NCBI GenBank assembly: GCA_937981985.1
Contig: CALJNB010000039.1
Location: 40,923-104,922 of the forward strand
Length of the DNA: 64,000 nucleotides
Reading direction: 5' to 3'
Origin: an uncultured bacterium
GTDB taxonomy: Bacteria; Myxococcota_A; Bradymonadia; Bradymonadales; Bradymonadaceae
The position numbers were made by a program, and so were the translations under genes. Shown here piece after piece: positions 1 through 9,541 of the stretch. The notes beneath the pieces are model-generated. The model was not told the DNA's origin. It was given only the letters and a program-made list of their open reading frames with translations, and searched no databases. Within the stretch, counting starts at the first letter, position 1, and each line of letters starts with the position of its first letter.

Positions 1-175
1 CGTGTCCAACACCGACCTGCCCTTTGCCGTTCCCGACAACTACAAGTGCACTGAAACTAAAACGGCGTCCGCCTTTAACAACCTTCGCAACGCGATTTAC
101 CGCGATAACGTTTTCTTCGAACTCTGTTTCCTCTCGTCTTCCGTTAGGCCGACGACGATTTTGACCACCACTCAT
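1..175 (-). CDS. rpsE: 30S ribosomal protein S5 (partial, 5' part only)
   Basis: Runs off the left edge; the first 58 codons are present. The translation begins [14 protein letters not shown] and continues through [19 protein letters not shown] and a [13 protein letters not shown] segment, the hallmark N-terminal double-stranded-RNA-binding fold of S5. The start codon is the ATG at 173-175, 9 bases after the stop of rplR, with a weak GGA-type ribosome binding site overlapping the end of rplR. Its position after rplR is the canonical spc order. S5 shapes the decoding centre of the small subunit. Confidence 0.95.
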   Translation of the reverse strand, partial: MSGGQNRRRPNGRREETEFEENVIAVNRVAKVVKGGRRFSFSALVVVGNGKGQVGVGH

Positions 176-184
176 ATCTTAATC

Positions 185-544
185 CTACAATTCCAAGCCG
201 GCTTCACGTGCGCCTTCGGCGACCGCAGCTACTCGACCATGGTAAATATATCCGTTTCTATCAAACACGACACAATTAATATTGGCCGCTTTTGCGCGCT
301 CCCCAATTAGGGCACCCACAGATTTAGCCTGTTGCTTCTTATCATCTCCAGCTACCTCTCCATCATCAATAGTCGACGCTGAAACCAAAGTGGCTCCTGT
401 TTCGTCATTGATGATCTGAGCGTAGATGTGACGGTTTGATCGGTAAACCGTTAGACGAGGTCGCTCAGCAGTTCCGTAGATTTTTTTACGGATGCGGCGC
501 TTTCGTCGTAAACGATTATCATTTCTTTCGCTTTTCTTTAACAT
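185..544 (-). CDS. rplR: 50S ribosomal protein L18
   Basis: 119 residues, the normal length. It has the very basic N-terminus ([19 protein letters not shown]) and the L18 core [20 protein letters not shown], ending [23 protein letters not shown]18 binds 5S rRNA together with L5 and attaches it to the large subunit. It sits between rplF and rpsE with short gaps, so it is co-transcribed. Confidence 0.98.
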   Translation of the reverse strand: MLKKSERNDNRLRRKRRIRKKIYGTAERPRLTVYRSNRHIYAQIINDETGATLVSASTIDDGEVAGDDKKQQAKSVGALIGERAKAANINCVVFDRNGYIYHGRVAAVAEGAREAGLEL

Positions 545-555
545 TTTATAATCCT

Positions 556-1089
556 TTACCCGCTCGCCTTACCATCTTTACGGATGATGCGCTCGTCTTT
601 GTATTTAATGCCTTTACCTTTGTAAGGTTCTGGCTTGCGAAGGCTTCTGATCTTCGCAGCAACCTGGCCCAACAGCTCGTTATCAGGGCTAGAAAGCGTT
701 ATCGCTGTCTGCTTGACATCGGCCGCAACGGACTCGGGAACCTCAAAGAAGATCGGATGGCTATAGCCCAAATCAAAGCGAATAAACTTCCCTTTAGCTT
801 CGGCACGATAACCAACACCATTAATTTCTAGCTCTTTAACAAAACCAGCAGAACAACCGTGAACGAGGTTGTTCACGATACTACGTACGAGACCTTGGTG
901 ACTGCGTGATTGACGCGAATCATCTGGACGAACGATATTGATTTCCGAACCTTCTACCTTGATCACGACGACACCCGCAAAGGTCTTGGAGAGTTCTCCT
1001 TTAGGACCTTTAACAGTAATCGAGTTACCGTCGGTATTAATCGTAGTACCAGCTGGGATGGTTATAGGTTGTTTTCCAACACGACTCAT
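556..1089 (-). CDS. rplF: 50S ribosomal protein L6
   Basis: 177 residues beginning [14 protein letters not shown], typical of L6. The C-terminal [13 protein letters not shown] motif is the conserved rRNA-binding signature. L6 lies near the factor-binding stalk base of the 50S subunit. Ten bases separate it from rpsH upstream, with an AGGAG ribosome binding site. Confidence 0.98.
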   Translation of the reverse strand: MSRVGKQPITIPAGTTINTDGNSITVKGPKGELSKTFAGVVVIKVEGSEINIVRPDDSRQSRSHQGLVRSIVNNLVHGCSAGFVKELEINGVGYRAEAKGKFIRFDLGYSHPIFFEVPESVAADVKQTAITLSSPDNELLGQVAAKIRSLRKPEPYKGKGIKYKDERIIRKDGKASG

Positions 1090-1098
1090 TTTATACTC

Positions 1099-1500
1099 CT
1101 AGTATACGGTGCAGATGATTTCGCCGCCAACGTGCTGCGCTTTGGCATCACGGTCGGAAATCACACCCTTAGAGGTGGAAAGAACAGATATTCCCAGTCC
1201 GTTAAGAACCTTAGGAATCTCGCCAACACCAACATAAACACGACGAGACGACCTACTTACGCGGGTGATATTCTTTATCATCGGAAGTTTGTCTTTATCG
1301 TAACGTAGTTCTACGTCGATCTGACCCTGCGGTCCTTCATCACGCCATGTTACTGACTCGATATAACCATATTTTTTTAATATTTCCGCAATCGCTAGTT
1401 TCATCTTGCTACCAGGAATACGCACGGAAGCATGTTTAGCCTGCTGCCCATTACGGATTCTAGTTAACATATCCGCGATCGGATCTGTGATTTTTGACAT
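1099..1500 (-). CDS. rpsH: 30S ribosomal protein S8
   Basis: 133 residues beginning MSKITDPIADMLTRIRNGQ and ending with the S8 signature STSKGVISDRDAKAQHVGGE then IICTVY. S8 binds the central domain of 16S rRNA early in assembly, and in enterobacteria also represses spc-operon translation; no such control is shown here. The 103-base gap to rpsN (1501-1603) is the longest between the spc genes of this operon and contains no ORF. Confidence 0.98.
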   Translation of the reverse strand: MSKITDPIADMLTRIRNGQQAKHASVRIPGSKMKLAIAEILKKYGYIESVTWRDEGPQGQIDVELRYDKDKLPMIKNITRVSRSSRRVYVGVGEIPKVLNGLGISVLSTSKGVISDRDAKAQHVGGEIICTVY

Positions 1501-1603
1501 CGTGTTTCTCCTTCGAAACGGTTCCTGTCGTCAGTTTCCGGACACGAACCGAAAACAATTTCATCAACAGGCCTAACTCGACGATAATTCGTCTTTTATA
1601 AAA

Positions 1604-1789
1604 TTACCAACTCGCTTTTGTTACACCAGGTAACTCGCCAGCATGGGCTTTATGTCGGAAACAAATCCGGCACATATCAAACTTTCTCAAATATCCACGA
1701 GAACGACCGCACAACGGGCATCGGTTGTATTCGCGAACTTTAAACTTTTGTTTCTTCGTTGCTTTAACAACAAGTGATGTCTTTGCCAT
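1604..1789 (-). CDS. rpsN: 30S ribosomal protein S14, zinc-binding (type Z)
   Basis: 61 residues, the short zinc form. Two Cys pairs ([10 protein letters not shown] and [10 protein letters not shown]) make the four-Cys zinc site that the longer zinc-free paralogue lacks. S14 is in the head of the 30S subunit. It lies between rplE and rpsH, the canonical location. Having the zinc form implies the cell may carry a zinc-independent copy elsewhere, but none is in the window. Confidence 0.97.
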   Translation of the reverse strand: MAKTSLVVKATKKQKFKVREYNRCPLCGRSRGYLRKFDMCRICFRHKAHAGELPGVTKASW

Positions 1790-1800
1790 CTTAAACTCCT

Positions 1801-2346
1801 TTAATTCTGCTCACGGCGTACAAATGGCATTCCGAGATGACGGAGCAAACTGCGCCCGTGATCATCGGTATTAGCCGAAGTAACGATCGTGATATTTAGT
1901 CCACGGATTTTGTCGACCTTATCGTAGTCAATCTCAGGAAATACGATTTGCTCTCGGATCCCCAGCGAATAGTTACCGCGGCCATCAAAAGCTTTATCGC
2001 TAATTCCTTTAAAATCGCGAACACGTGGAAGTGTTACGTACACAAGTCGATCGAAAAATTCCCACATACGATCACCACGGAGGGTGACCATACATCCAAT
2101 CGCCATTCCTTCGCGAAGTTTGAAGGTTGCGATAGAGCGCTTGGCTTTTGTAATAAGCGCTTTTTGCCCGGCAATCGCAGTTAGCTCGCGTTGTGCAACC
2201 TCAACGATCTTGGAATTCTGAACAGCCTCACCGAGACCCATATTCAAAACGATCTTTTTGATCTTTGGGACTTCATTAGGATTAGTGAACGAAAATTCTT
2301 CGGATAACTTTTGAATAACTTCTGCTTTATATTTTTCTCTTAACAC
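1801..2346 (-). CDS. rplE: 50S ribosomal protein L5
   Basis: 181 residues, normal length. Contains [20 protein letters not shown] and GKAL-type ([19 protein letters not shown]) 5S-rRNA-binding segments and the C-terminal [21 protein letters not shown]5 forms the 5S RNP with L18 and contacts the P-site tRNA. It begins 64 bases after the stop of rplX in the same operon. Confidence 0.98.
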   Translation of the reverse strand: MLREKYKAEVIQKLSEEFSFTNPNEVPKIKKIVLNMGLGEAVQNSKIVEVAQRELTAIAGQKALITKAKRSIATFKLREGMAIGCMVTLRGDRMWEFFDRLVYVTLPRVRDFKGISDKAFDGRGNYSLGIREQIVFPEIDYDKVDKIRGLNITIVTSANTDDHGRSLLRHLGMPFVRREQN

Positions 2347-2410
2347 GTCTTTCTCCTGAATTCTCTTCGATATTAGATTTCCATTCCAATATTCCGAATT
2401 CGGTCATTAA

Positions 2411-2809
2411 TTATTTAGTCTCACCGGACACATCGAAGGTTTCTCCCGTCTTCGGTGCGAAACGTACTTTCTTCACTACTTTCGGGGCATTATCTCCGAA
2501 CGATTTAGCTGCCGCACTTTTCTGTTCGAACAACTCTCCGTTCGCGCCCAAATAGCGAGCTTGGGTTCTGACCCCGGTGCCGGCTTTGGTGCTGTACAGA
2601 TTTACGTTCGATGCCGCAAGCCAACCTTCAATTTCGACACGAGCGCCTTCGGCACCGGTAATCATATTCGGCTTACGGTGTTTCGTGATCATGTTGCGTC
2701 GTTGTACTTTTACCCGATTCTTCGCACTATCAACCTGGATAACTTCGCCGCGTTCTCCGCGATCTTTTCCGGTATTGATGATAACTTCATCGCCTTTTCT
2801 AATATGCAT
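2411..2809 (-). CDS. rplX: 50S ribosomal protein L24, with an internal insertion
   Basis: 132 residues against the usual 100-105. The N-terminal KOW-type segment (MHIRKGDEVIINTGKDRGER) and the KHRKPN motif are ordinary, and the C-terminal VVKKVRFAPKTGETFDV matches the normal L24 end. The extra roughly 30 residues lie between these, about residues 75-108, in a stretch beginning at the KAGTGVRTQAR segment. L24 initiates 50S assembly near the exit tunnel. The start gives a clean AGGAATTAGTC leader after rplN. Confidence 0.96.
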   Translation of the reverse strand: MHIRKGDEVIINTGKDRGERGEVIQVDSAKNRVKVQRRNMITKHRKPNMITGAEGARVEIEGWLAASNVNLYSTKAGTGVRTQARYLGANGELFEQKSAAAKSFGDNAPKVVKKVRFAPKTGETFDVSGETK

Positions 2810-2819
2810 GACTAATTCC

Positions 2820-3188
2820 TTATAGCGCTTCTGGCGCGAGATTAACGATTTTCATGAAACCTTTAGCGCGCAGTTCACGAGCGACTGGACCAAAAATACG
2901 GGTTCCGACCGGTTCGCCTTGTGGCGTGATTATCACGGCGGCATTTTCGTCAAAACGAATGTGTGTTCCGTCTGCTCGCGAAATTTCTTTCGCTACACGA
3001 ACGATTACAGCACGTTTTACTTCGCCTTTCTTTACCTTTCCGTTTGGCGTGGCTTCCTTTACGGAAACAACAATCACATCACCTATAGAAGCGAAACGTC
3101 GTTTCGATCCACCAAGCACCTTGATGCATTGAACCTTTTTCGCACCGGAGTTATCGGCAACAACTAATCTACTTTGCATCTGAATCAT
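2820..3188 (-). CDS. rplN: 50S ribosomal protein L14
   Basis: 122 residues, exactly the usual length, beginning [20 protein letters not shown] and containing the signature segments [20 protein letters not shown] and [21 protein letters not shown]14 forms an intersubunit bridge and binds RsfS/EF-G. It is the first gene of the classical spc block; here it is simply continuous with the S10 block. Confidence 0.98.
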   Translation of the reverse strand: MIQMQSRLVVADNSGAKKVQCIKVLGGSKRRFASIGDVIVVSVKEATPNGKVKKGEVKRAVIVRVAKEISRADGTHIRFDENAAVIITPQGEPVGTRIFGPVARELRAKGFMKIVNLAPEAL

Positions 3189-3241
3189 AACAATACCTCA
3201 AATTCGACCCACCAAAGACGGGCCGTCGTATCCGTCCTATA

Positions 3242-3517
3242 TTAAAGGATCGGTGCTTTTTCAATAATTTCTTTTACTTTCCAACGCTTATGCTTTGAAA
3301 TCGGACGGGTCTCTACAATGAGAACCGTATCCCCTTCTTTACATTCGTTCTTTTCGTCGTGGACCTGGTATCGCTTCCTGCTCTTAACATACTTTTTGTA
3401 TTTAGTGTGCATTACACGCCGGGTGATTGTAACAACGATTGTTTTATCACCTTTATCACTCGCAACCGTTCCGATTCTGGTCTTTCGATCGCCACGCTTT
3501 TTAATTTCTTCAGCCAT
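3242..3517 (-). CDS. rpsQ: 30S ribosomal protein S17
   Basis: 91 residues. The OB-fold core RKTRIGTVASDKGDKTIVV and the GDTVLIVETRPISKHKRWKV C-terminal motif are diagnostic of S17, which binds 16S rRNA helices 7 and 11 early in assembly. Only 5 bases separate it from rpmC. Confidence 0.97.
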   Translation of the reverse strand: MAEEIKKRGDRKTRIGTVASDKGDKTIVVTITRRVMHTKYKKYVKSRKRYQVHDEKNECKEGDTVLIVETRPISKHKRWKVKEIIEKAPIL

Positions 3518-3522
3518 TTTAA

Positions 3523-3741
3523 TTATCCTACTTTCTGAGCAGCTTTCTGCGCAGCAATTTCTTTTTGTCGGAGAACGGTCTTAATTCGAGCAATAGCTCT
3601 TTTTTTCGTCTTTAAGTCCGACACATTCTGAAGTTGACCCATATAATGCTTCATACGGAGCGAGAATAGTTCGCCTTTAATTTCTGCCTCAAGAGAAACG
3701 AGTTCTGACTCTGATTTCTCTCGTAATTCTGCAACTTTCAT
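3523..3741 (-). CDS. rpmC: 50S ribosomal protein L29
   Basis: 72 residues, two long helices. The start [20 protein letters not shown] and the [15 protein letters not shown] motif identify L29, which sits at the exit tunnel and helps dock trigger factor and SRP. Its start overlaps the stop of rplP by 4 bases, implying translational coupling. Confidence 0.96.
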   Translation of the reverse strand: MKVAELREKSESELVSLEAEIKGELFSLRMKHYMGQLQNVSDLKTKKRAIARIKTVLRQKEIAAQKAAQKVG

Positions 3742-4154
3742 AGTCCTTCTCCACGTACCAAAAACTTGGTCTTAACGGGCAACTTATGCCCTGCGAGACG
3801 AAATGCTTCTTCGGCAACTTCACGCGTAACGCCATCCATTTCGAACATAATTCTTCCAGGCTTAACAATAGCAACCCACTCTTCCGGAGCACCTTTACCT
3901 TTACCCATCCTTGTTTCGGCGGGCTTTCTTGTAACCGGCTTATCAGGAAAGATACGGATCCATACCTTACCACCACGTTTGATGTGACGTGTCATAGCAA
4001 CACGCGCTGCTTCAATCTGACGAGCAGTAATGCGCGAGCATTCTGTGGTCATCATTCCGAAGGTACCAAAAGCTACGGTATTACCGCGGTACGCTTTTCC
4101 GCGCATTCGGCCTTTTTGAACCTTACGCCATTTTACTCGTTTTGGACTTAACAT
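3738..4154 (-). CDS. rplP: 50S ribosomal protein L16
   Basis: 138 residues beginning [19 protein letters not shown], with the [13 protein letters not shown] segment that carries the conserved arginine near the peptidyl-transferase centre. Standard length and position between rpsC and rpmC. Overlaps rpmC by 4 bases. Confidence 0.98.
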   Translation of the reverse strand: MLSPKRVKWRKVQKGRMRGKAYRGNTVAFGTFGMMTTECSRITARQIEAARVAMTRHIKRGGKVWIRIFPDKPVTRKPAETRMGKGKGAPEEWVAIVKPGRIMFEMDGVTREVAEEAFRLAGHKLPVKTKFLVRGEGL

Positions 4155-4184
4155 AATAAACTCCTAATCACTCGCGGCGTCTGC

Positions 4185-4808
4185 CTAGAGTATATCGCCT
4201 TTAAAGATCCAAACTTTGACACCAATAATGCCGTAAGTCGTAAGTGCTTCTGCGATTCCATAATCAATATCAGCGCGGAGCGTATGCAGAGGAACACGTC
4301 CTTCTCTATACCATTCCGTTCTACTCATTTCCGCACCACCCAATCGGCCAGCACAGTTAATTCTAATCCCGATCGCGCCTGCTTTCATCGTCGCTTGAAC
4401 ACACTTTTTCATGGCGCGTCTGAAACTCTGACGTCGCTCCAATTGGTTAGCGATATTCTCAGCCACCAACTTCGCATCGAGGTCGGCTTTCTGAACAGGT
4501 TGAATATTTAGGAAGATTTCCGATTGGGTCATCTTTCTCAATTCATTCTTCAACAATTCCGCATTTGCTCCGTGGCGTCCAATTACTTGGCCGGGCTTAA
4601 CTGAATCAATCCCGATCGTAATCTTCTGCGCCATACGCTTGATCTCGACCTTCGCAACGCCAGTATCCTTGAGCGTCTTCTGAAGATAATTTCTAATCTT
4701 AATATCTTCATGTAGCCATTGTGAGTAACGCTTTTCCTCGTACCACTGGCTCTTCCACGGCTTGTTAATACCGATTCTTAATCCTGTAGGGTTAATTTTT
4801 TGACCCAT
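4185..4808 (-). CDS. rpsC: 30S ribosomal protein S3
   Basis: 207 residues. The start is placed at the ATG at 4806-4808 because the protein then begins [20 protein letters not shown], the invariant S3 N-terminus, and an AAGGAG box lies 6 bases upstream; the open frame extends 39 codons further but without family support. The KH domain contains [10 protein letters not shown] and the C-terminal domain [11 protein letters not shown]3 lines the mRNA entry channel. Confidence 0.98.
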   Translation of the reverse strand: MGQKINPTGLRIGINKPWKSQWYEEKRYSQWLHEDIKIRNYLQKTLKDTGVAKVEIKRMAQKITIGIDSVKPGQVIGRHGANAELLKNELRKMTQSEIFLNIQPVQKADLDAKLVAENIANQLERRQSFRRAMKKCVQATMKAGAIGIRINCAGRLGGAEMSRTEWYREGRVPLHTLRADIDYGIAEALTTYGIIGVKVWIFKGDIL

Positions 4809-4818
4809 TACAATCTCC

Positions 4819-5187
4819 TTAGGTGCGTGGCGTAAGCACAACTTTAATGTGGCACGTACGTTTATTAATACGGAATGCGCGACCCTGAGCTCGTGGCTGA
4901 AAGCGTCGAAGGGTCGGCCCTTCATCTACTGTCAACTGCGAAACAACGAGTTCGTCGATATCCCAATCCAATTCATTACTTGTTTCAATATTAGACAACG
5001 CTGATTCTATAAGTTTCGTCAACATCGGCGCAGCTTTCTTCTGCGTAAACTGCAATATTGTAAGTGCTTCGTCGATACCTTTATGGCGAATCAAATCTGC
5101 TACCGGACGCACCTTGAATGGCGAAACCCGCGCGGAATTGAGAACGGCCTGGTTGGCACGATGCTGTTTTCTTTTCTCTTTACCCAT
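4819..5187 (-). CDS. rplV: 50S ribosomal protein L22
   Basis: 122 residues. [19 protein letters not shown] and the hairpin-loop region [20 protein letters not shown] are the conserved L22 segments; the loop lines the exit tunnel and is where macrolide-resistance changes occur in other bacteria. Located between rpsS and rpsC, 5 and 10 bases away. Confidence 0.98.
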   Translation of the reverse strand: MGKEKRKQHRANQAVLNSARVSPFKVRPVADLIRHKGIDEALTILQFTQKKAAPMLTKLIESALSNIETSNELDWDIDELVVSQLTVDEGPTLRRFQPRAQGRAFRINKRTCHIKVVLTPRT

Positions 5188-5192
5188 CGTAT

Positions 5193-5474
5193 TTACCTTC
5201 GCACCTTGGCTTTTTTATCAGCCGCGTGTCCGTAATAGGTTCGCGTTGGTGCGAACTCTCCAAATTTGTGACCGATCATGTTTTCGGTTACGAAAACCGG
5301 CACGAATTCTCGACCATTGTGAACCGCGAATGTCATTCCGATCATTTTCGGGAGGATCATGGAGCGTCGACTCCAAGTCTTTATCGCGCGGTTATTTTCA
5401 GACTCTAGAGCCTTTTCAATTTTTTTCATCAAAGAGGAGTCAACCCATGGACCCTTTTTTATCGAACGTGGCAT
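5193..5474 (-). CDS. rpsS: 30S ribosomal protein S19
   Basis: 93 residues beginning [18 protein letters not shown] with the [20 protein letters not shown] and [20 protein letters not shown] signatures. S19 pairs with S13 in the head of the 30S subunit. The stop of rplB lies 3 bases upstream. Confidence 0.98.
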   Translation of the reverse strand: MPRSIKKGPWVDSSLMKKIEKALESENNRAIKTWSRRSMILPKMIGMTFAVHNGREFVPVFVTENMIGHKFGEFAPTRTYYGHAADKKAKVRR

Positions 5475-5477
5475 GAT

Positions 5478-6314
5478 TTATCCTTTCTTCTTCGACTTAC
5501 GTCGTCGAACGATGAGGTGATTACTTCTTTTATTAGTACGTGTTTTCTTACCTTTAGTTGACTTACCCCAAGGCGTCACTGGATGACGTCCACCTGCGGT
5601 ACGACCCTCACCACCACCATGTGGGTGATCAACAGGGTTCATTGCAACACCGCGAACGTGGGGTCGTTTACCCAACCAACGCGTTCTACCAGCTTTACCA
5701 GACACCTGGCTTCCGTGACGCTTATTGGAGACCGCACCTACAGTAGCGCGACATTCCAAAAGCACCTTTCGAATTTCCGAAGACGGCAAACGGATGAGAG
5801 CGTACTTGCTTTCCTTAGCCATTAGCTGCGCCCAACCACCGGCTGTACGAACCATCTGGCCGCCTTTTCCGGGTCGCATTTCGATGTTGTGAATCACAGA
5901 ACCGACAGGCATGTGTTTCAACTTCAAAGAATTACCAGGCTTAATATCGGCATGAGCGGAAGAAATAACCGTATCACCAACCTCGATTTTCTGAGGAGCG
6001 ATGATGTAAGCCTTCTCGCCGTCTGCGTAATGAAGAAGCGCAAGGAATGCAGAACGATTTGGATCATACTCGATAGCCGCAACTTTCGCCGGAACACCAG
6101 TTTTATTACGCTTAAAATCGATAATACGATATCGACGCTTGTGTCCGCCGCCGCGATGGCGAACGGTCATGCGACCCTTATTATTACGTCCACCAGACTT
6201 ACTTAGCTTACGCGTCAGTTTTTTCTCTGGAGCACTTTTAGTAATTTCCTCGAAATCGTTTCTTCTAAGAAAACGACGTCCAGGCGATGTTGGCTTATGT
6301 GTTTTAATACCCAT
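5478..6314 (-). CDS. rplB: 50S ribosomal protein L2
   Basis: 278 residues, the family norm. Contains [20 protein letters not shown] and the C-terminal [20 protein letters not shown], which includes the histidine implicated in peptidyl-transferase-centre organisation. It starts on the base before the stop codon of rplW, so the two genes abut exactly. Confidence 0.99.
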   Translation of the reverse strand: MGIKTHKPTSPGRRFLRRNDFEEITKSAPEKKLTRKLSKSGGRNNKGRMTVRHRGGGHKRRYRIIDFKRNKTGVPAKVAAIEYDPNRSAFLALLHYADGEKAYIIAPQKIEVGDTVISSAHADIKPGNSLKLKHMPVGSVIHNIEMRPGKGGQMVRTAGGWAQLMAKESKYALIRLPSSEIRKVLLECRATVGAVSNKRHGSQVSGKAGRTRWLGKRPHVRGVAMNPVDHPHGGGEGRTAGGRHPVTPWGKSTKGKKTRTNKRSNHLIVRRRKSKKKG

Positions 6315-6641
6315 TTAAACTTCTCCCGCTTCTTCTTCACCCATATTTTCGAGCGCGAACAAGTCGAAGGTTTCACCGGCTGCAAGCGTGATAATCGCTT
6401 TCTTGTAACCAGGTCGTCGTCCTTGGTGCTTACCGGAGCGTTTCGGCTTACCGGGCATACGAAGTGTATTCACCGAGGCAACTTTGACACCAAAAACAAG
6501 CAACACAGCAGCCTTAATTTGACTTTTGGTTGCGTCTTTAGCGACGCGAAAAACGAGACGATTTTTTTCGTCGTCGTTCATGATTCCTGCGGTTTTCTCA
6601 GTGAGAACAGGCCGCAATAAAATATTGTGCAAATCAGCCAT
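6315..6641 (-). CDS. rplW: 50S ribosomal protein L23
   Basis: 108 residues. [13 protein letters not shown] and [20 protein letters not shown] are standard L23 motifs. L23 is the docking site of trigger factor and SRP at the tunnel exit. The C-terminal acidic tail ([11 protein letters not shown]) is unremarkable. Overlaps the end of rplD by 8 bases. Confidence 0.97.
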   Translation of the reverse strand: MADLHNILLRPVLTEKTAGIMNDDEKNRLVFRVAKDATKSQIKAAVLLVFGVKVASVNTLRMPGKPKRSGKHQGRRPGYKKAIITLAAGETFDLFALENMGEEEAGEV

Positions 6642-7287
6642 TGTTTAGCACTCCTTGAATCTGCTCGAGCGCCGCTTTGCTGACGAACAAGAGATCATAC
6701 TTAAGAATATCTTCGACGTTGAGTCCCTCAGCTGCAATGTATTTTGCGTTCTTGAGATTGCGGACTGCCAAACGAAGTGTTTCGTTATGCTTCAATTCGT
6801 TTGAATCGGTACGTGATGTCACATCCACGAACAAACCTTTTGCTGCTTCGAACTTATTAAGAACGCCTGATGCGTACTTCGTTTTCATTTCTTTAAATTC
6901 AAGAGAATCACAAACACGAATCGCGTTATTATTGAGTTTCTCAGAAAGCGCGGAACGTAGAGCGGCTCTGCGCTTCTTCTTCGGCATCGCGTAAGAATAA
7001 TCACGCGGCTTCGGACCGAAAACGGTACCACCGCCAACAAAGTGAGGTGCTCGACGTGTACCTTGTCGCGCACGACCAGTACCTTTCTGAGCCCATGGCT
7101 TCTTACCACCACCGGAAACATCAGAACGCCCCTTAGTATAGTGGTTACCAGAACGCCGACGGGCGCGCTGCCAGTTAACCACTTCCCAATAAAGGTAAGG
7201 CTTAACCGGCACTCCGAAGACCGTTTCATCGAGTTCTACTGAACCGGAGGTCTTGGCAGTGTTTATATCATAAATATCTAACTTCAT
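6634..7287 (-). CDS. rplD: 50S ribosomal protein L4
   Basis: 217 residues. The ATG at 7285-7287 is chosen over an in-frame GTG two codons upstream because an AGGAG box sits 5 bases before the ATG and would overlap the GTG. Motifs: KGRSDVSGGGKKPWAQKGTG then ARQGTRRAPHF (the tunnel-lining loop) and FGPKPRDYSYAMPKKKRRAA. Only 66 bases separate it from rpsJ, so there is no room for rplC, which normally precedes rplD. Confidence 0.97.
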   Translation of the reverse strand: MKLDIYDINTAKTSGSVELDETVFGVPVKPYLYWEVVNWQRARRRSGNHYTKGRSDVSGGGKKPWAQKGTGRARQGTRRAPHFVGGGTVFGPKPRDYSYAMPKKKRRAALRSALSEKLNNNAIRVCDSLEFKEMKTKYASGVLNKFEAAKGLFVDVTSRTDSNELKHNETLRLAVRNLKNAKYIAAEGLNVEDILKYDLLFVSKAALEQIQGVLNNG

Positions 7288-7353
7288 ACTCACTCCTGCG
7301 CCGTCCTATCGTTCCGTGAACGTGCGAAAAAGGTGAACCATTGCTGGCCTAAA

Positions 7354-7662
7354 TCAGGTTTTAATTTCTACATCTACACCAGCGGACAAATCTAAACGCA
7401 TTAATGCATCCAAAGTTTGAGCCGTAGGGTTCAAAATATCTAACAGTCTCTTGTGCGTACGAATTTCGAACTGCTCGCGAGATTTTTTATTAACGAATGG
7501 ACTTCTTAGGATGGTCCAACGATTGATTTTAGTTGGAAGAGGGATAGGACCTGCAACACGTGCGCCTGTTCTCTTTGCCGTATCGACGATCGCTGCCGTC
7601 GATGAATCTAAAAGCTTAAAATCATATGCTTTGAGCTTTATTCTAATCTTTTCACTAGCCAT
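7354..7662 (-). CDS. rpsJ: 30S ribosomal protein S10
   Basis: 102 residues, standard. Begins [20 protein letters not shown] and contains the S10 signature [20 protein letters not shown] then [15 protein letters not shown]. Besides its role in the 30S head, S10 is NusE in antitermination. It is the first gene of the operon; a GAGG ribosome binding site precedes the ATG and two small hairpins lie just upstream (7674-7688 and 7695-7713). Neither tuf nor fusA is upstream; yaaA is divergent instead. Confidence 0.98.
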   Translation of the reverse strand: MASEKIRIKLKAYDFKLLDSSTAAIVDTAKRTGARVAGPIPLPTKINRWTILRSPFVNKKSREQFEIRTHKRLLDILNPTAQTLDALMRLDLSAGVDVEIKT

Positions 7663-7673
7663 AACATTTCCTC

Positions 7674-7713
7674 GTGAAGTCTCTTCACACCAACGTCAAA
7701 AAAATTTTTTGAC
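7674..7713 (-). promoter_or_regulatory. Two inverted repeats in the rpsJ leader
   Basis: GTGAAG-TCT-CTTCAC (7674-7688) and a 19-base repeat GTCAAAAAA-a-TTTTTTGAC (7695-7713) lie between the predicted promoter and the rpsJ ribosome binding site. Both would be in the leader RNA. They could be regulatory or incidental; no known r-protein leader motif is recognised. Confidence 0.3.
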
Positions 7714-7726
7714 CGAAGGAAGCGGG

Positions 7727-7755
7727 ACCATACCGGAGCAATTTGGTAAGATCAA
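7727..7755 (-). promoter_or_regulatory. Candidate sigma-70 promoter of the ribosomal operon
   Basis: On the minus strand TTGATC (7750-7755) and TATGGT (7727-7732) are separated by 17 bases and followed by a GC-rich discriminator (CCCGCTTCC), as at growth-rate-controlled promoters. Each box matches consensus in four of six positions. It would give a leader of about 60 bases before rpsJ. Confidence 0.4.
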
Positions 7756-7880
7756 GTACTTATCGCTTTTTTTGCGCGATCCAAACAGATCATTTCACAT
7801 AGCAAGAATTTGCGTCGAAAATCACTCCTCACTACAGGGACGATATGATAGTCCAGAAGTCTCTCTTTCAGGACAAAAAT

Positions 7881-8660
7881 ATGATCGCTGTTCTCTCTCC
7901 CGCAAAAACCTTGGATTTCGAAAATGCGCCGCAAACACTCACGTTTACCCTCCCTATACGTAGCGATGAATCTCAGGAACTCATCGATATTCTGGTAGGA
8001 CAGTCATCTGAAGACTTGCAAAAGTTGATGAATATCAGCGAAAAACTCGCCGATCTGAATCTCGATCGATATCGAACATTTAAAAGACCGTTCTCGCCAG
8101 GAAACGCGAAACAAGCGATCCTTGCCTTCAAAGGGGACGTATACAAAGATCTAGAAATCGATCTCTATACCGAGGAAGATTACGATTTTGCACAACAACA
8201 TGTTCGAATTCTTTCTGGATTGTATGGAACGCTTCGCCCTCTAGACCTTATGCAGCCCTACCGTCTCGAAATGGGCACTAAACTCGTCAACAATAACGGC
8301 AAAAATTTGTACGAATTCTGGGGAGAAAAAATAGGAAACGATCTAAAAGCGGCACTTGAGATCCAAAAAGACAATGTTATTTTCAACCTCGCCTCGAAAG
8401 AATATTTCAAATCGGTCGACAAATCAGCGTTACAGGCACGAATCGTAGACGTCACCTTTTTGGAAAATAAAAAAGGCACTTACAAATTGGTTAGTTTTTT
8501 CGCCAAAAGGGCAAGAGGTACGATGACCAACTGGCTTGTTCGAAATCGAATCGATGATCCAGTTGCCGCACAGGCTTTTGCCGAAGATGGCTACTATTTT
8601 TCTGAGGAGCGATCCGAGAGTGATCACCTCGTTTTTTTAAGAGATGGCAAGACCGCATGA
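7881..8660 (+). CDS. yaaA: Peroxide-stress / DNA-binding protein YaaA (DUF328)
   Basis: 259 residues. The start at 7881 gives [14 protein letters not shown], the conserved YaaA N-terminus; the frame stays open 12 codons upstream without support. Other family motifs seen are [42 protein letters not shown] and [10 protein letters not shown]. In E. coli YaaA limits intracellular iron and protects DNA during hydrogen peroxide stress. It is divergent from rpsJ and overlaps the next gene by 4 bases (ATGA). Confidence 0.93.
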   Translation: MIAVLSPAKTLDFENAPQTLTFTLPIRSDESQELIDILVGQSSEDLQKLMNISEKLADLNLDRYRTFKRPFSPGNAKQAILAFKGDVYKDLEIDLYTEEDYDFAQQHVRILSGLYGTLRPLDLMQPYRLEMGTKLVNNNGKNLYEFWGEKIGNDLKAALEIQKDNVIFNLASKEYFKSVDKSALQARIVDVTFLENKKGTYKLVSFFAKRARGTMTNWLVRNRIDDPVAAQAFAEDGYYFSEERSESDHLVFLRDGKTA

Positions 8661-9460
8661 AACGATTAAAACTTCTACTATTCTTCGGAATTGTTGTATC
8701 TTTACACACCACCGCAGCCTACGCACAGTGGACACAAAACCCCGGAGAGTACTACTCGAAAGCGCAATTCGGCGCGATTTTAGGTAGTAAAGCATTCACA
8801 TTAAACGGTGATATTGTCCCCGTAGAAAAATTTGGGCTCTATTCATTGAACGTCTACAGTGAGCTTGGCGTTTTAGAGTCAACAACCCTAAACCTCTCCG
8901 CTGGAATCGGCCACGCAAGCTACGACGACGAAAGCACGATATATCTTAACCCAGTAATTTTGGGAGCGACCCAAAAGCTATACGGAAGTGACCACCTTGT
9001 CGTTTCCGTATTAGGACGTATTGGCGTCAATCCCGGCATTAATGATTCGGATCTCTCATCAGATCCGTTATTTGAATTCAGAACGGCTACGCAATTATCT
9101 TTCGTAGGGGAAGGATTGATCCAAGCTGGCCTTAGTTTTAATGGATTCTTTTCGTCCATTTCTGGCGGTGCACGTTTCAACTCCGCTTACGGCGCCGATA
9201 TTTTGGGAAACCTCGCGTTCGGGTACTCATTTGATTTCGGTTTGGTTCCTAGTTTAAGTCTAAATTATAATTATGCGGTCGAAAAACCGGACGTCGTCAA
9301 TATCACGGGGACGGGAGCGACGCGTTATTTGGGTATGGGACTTGGTCTGGGTTGGTGGTTTACCGACAATTTGGGTGTAGTCGCCGAACTCCGCATGGCA
9401 CCCTTTGCTATCTCTAACGCCGGAGCGCCAGTCCTTGGGCTCGGTTTCCAATTTCGTTGA
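8657..9460 (+). CDS. Predicted outer-membrane beta-barrel protein
   Basis: 267 residues. N-terminal signal peptide (about residues 1-23: basic MKRLK, a hydrophobic core, then AAYAQ as the likely signal peptidase site). The mature part is a series of alternating amphipathic strands rich in Gly, Tyr and Phe, and it ends GLGFQFR with a C-terminal aromatic residue near the end, as expected for BAM-inserted barrels. No specific family is recognised. Its ATG overlaps the stop of yaaA, so the two are likely translated from one mRNA. Confidence 0.7.
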   Translation: MKRLKLLLFFGIVVSLHTTAAYAQWTQNPGEYYSKAQFGAILGSKAFTLNGDIVPVEKFGLYSLNVYSELGVLESTTLNLSAGIGHASYDDESTIYLNPVILGATQKLYGSDHLVVSVLGRIGVNPGINDSDLSSDPLFEFRTATQLSFVGEGLIQAGLSFNGFFSSISGGARFNSAYGADILGNLAFGYSFDFGLVPSLSLNYNYAVEKPDVVNITGTGATRYLGMGLGLGWWFTDNLGVVAELRMAPFAISNAGAPVLGLGFQFR

Positions 9461-9541
9461 ATAAATAGGCCTCTACTATCCGACCAAGATCGTACGCGGC
9501 CGTCTATTTAAGTTTATTAGGTAGTAAGCTACAAATCGTAA

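Noticed and set aside
1501..1603. Promoter or small gene in the rpsH-rpsN gap
   Set aside because: No recognisable promoter boxes and no ORF; the gap is short and inside an operon.
4809..4925. Longer S3 reading frame
   Set aside because: The extra 39 codons lie inside rplV, lack S3-family sequence, and a good ribosome binding site precedes the MGQKINP start.
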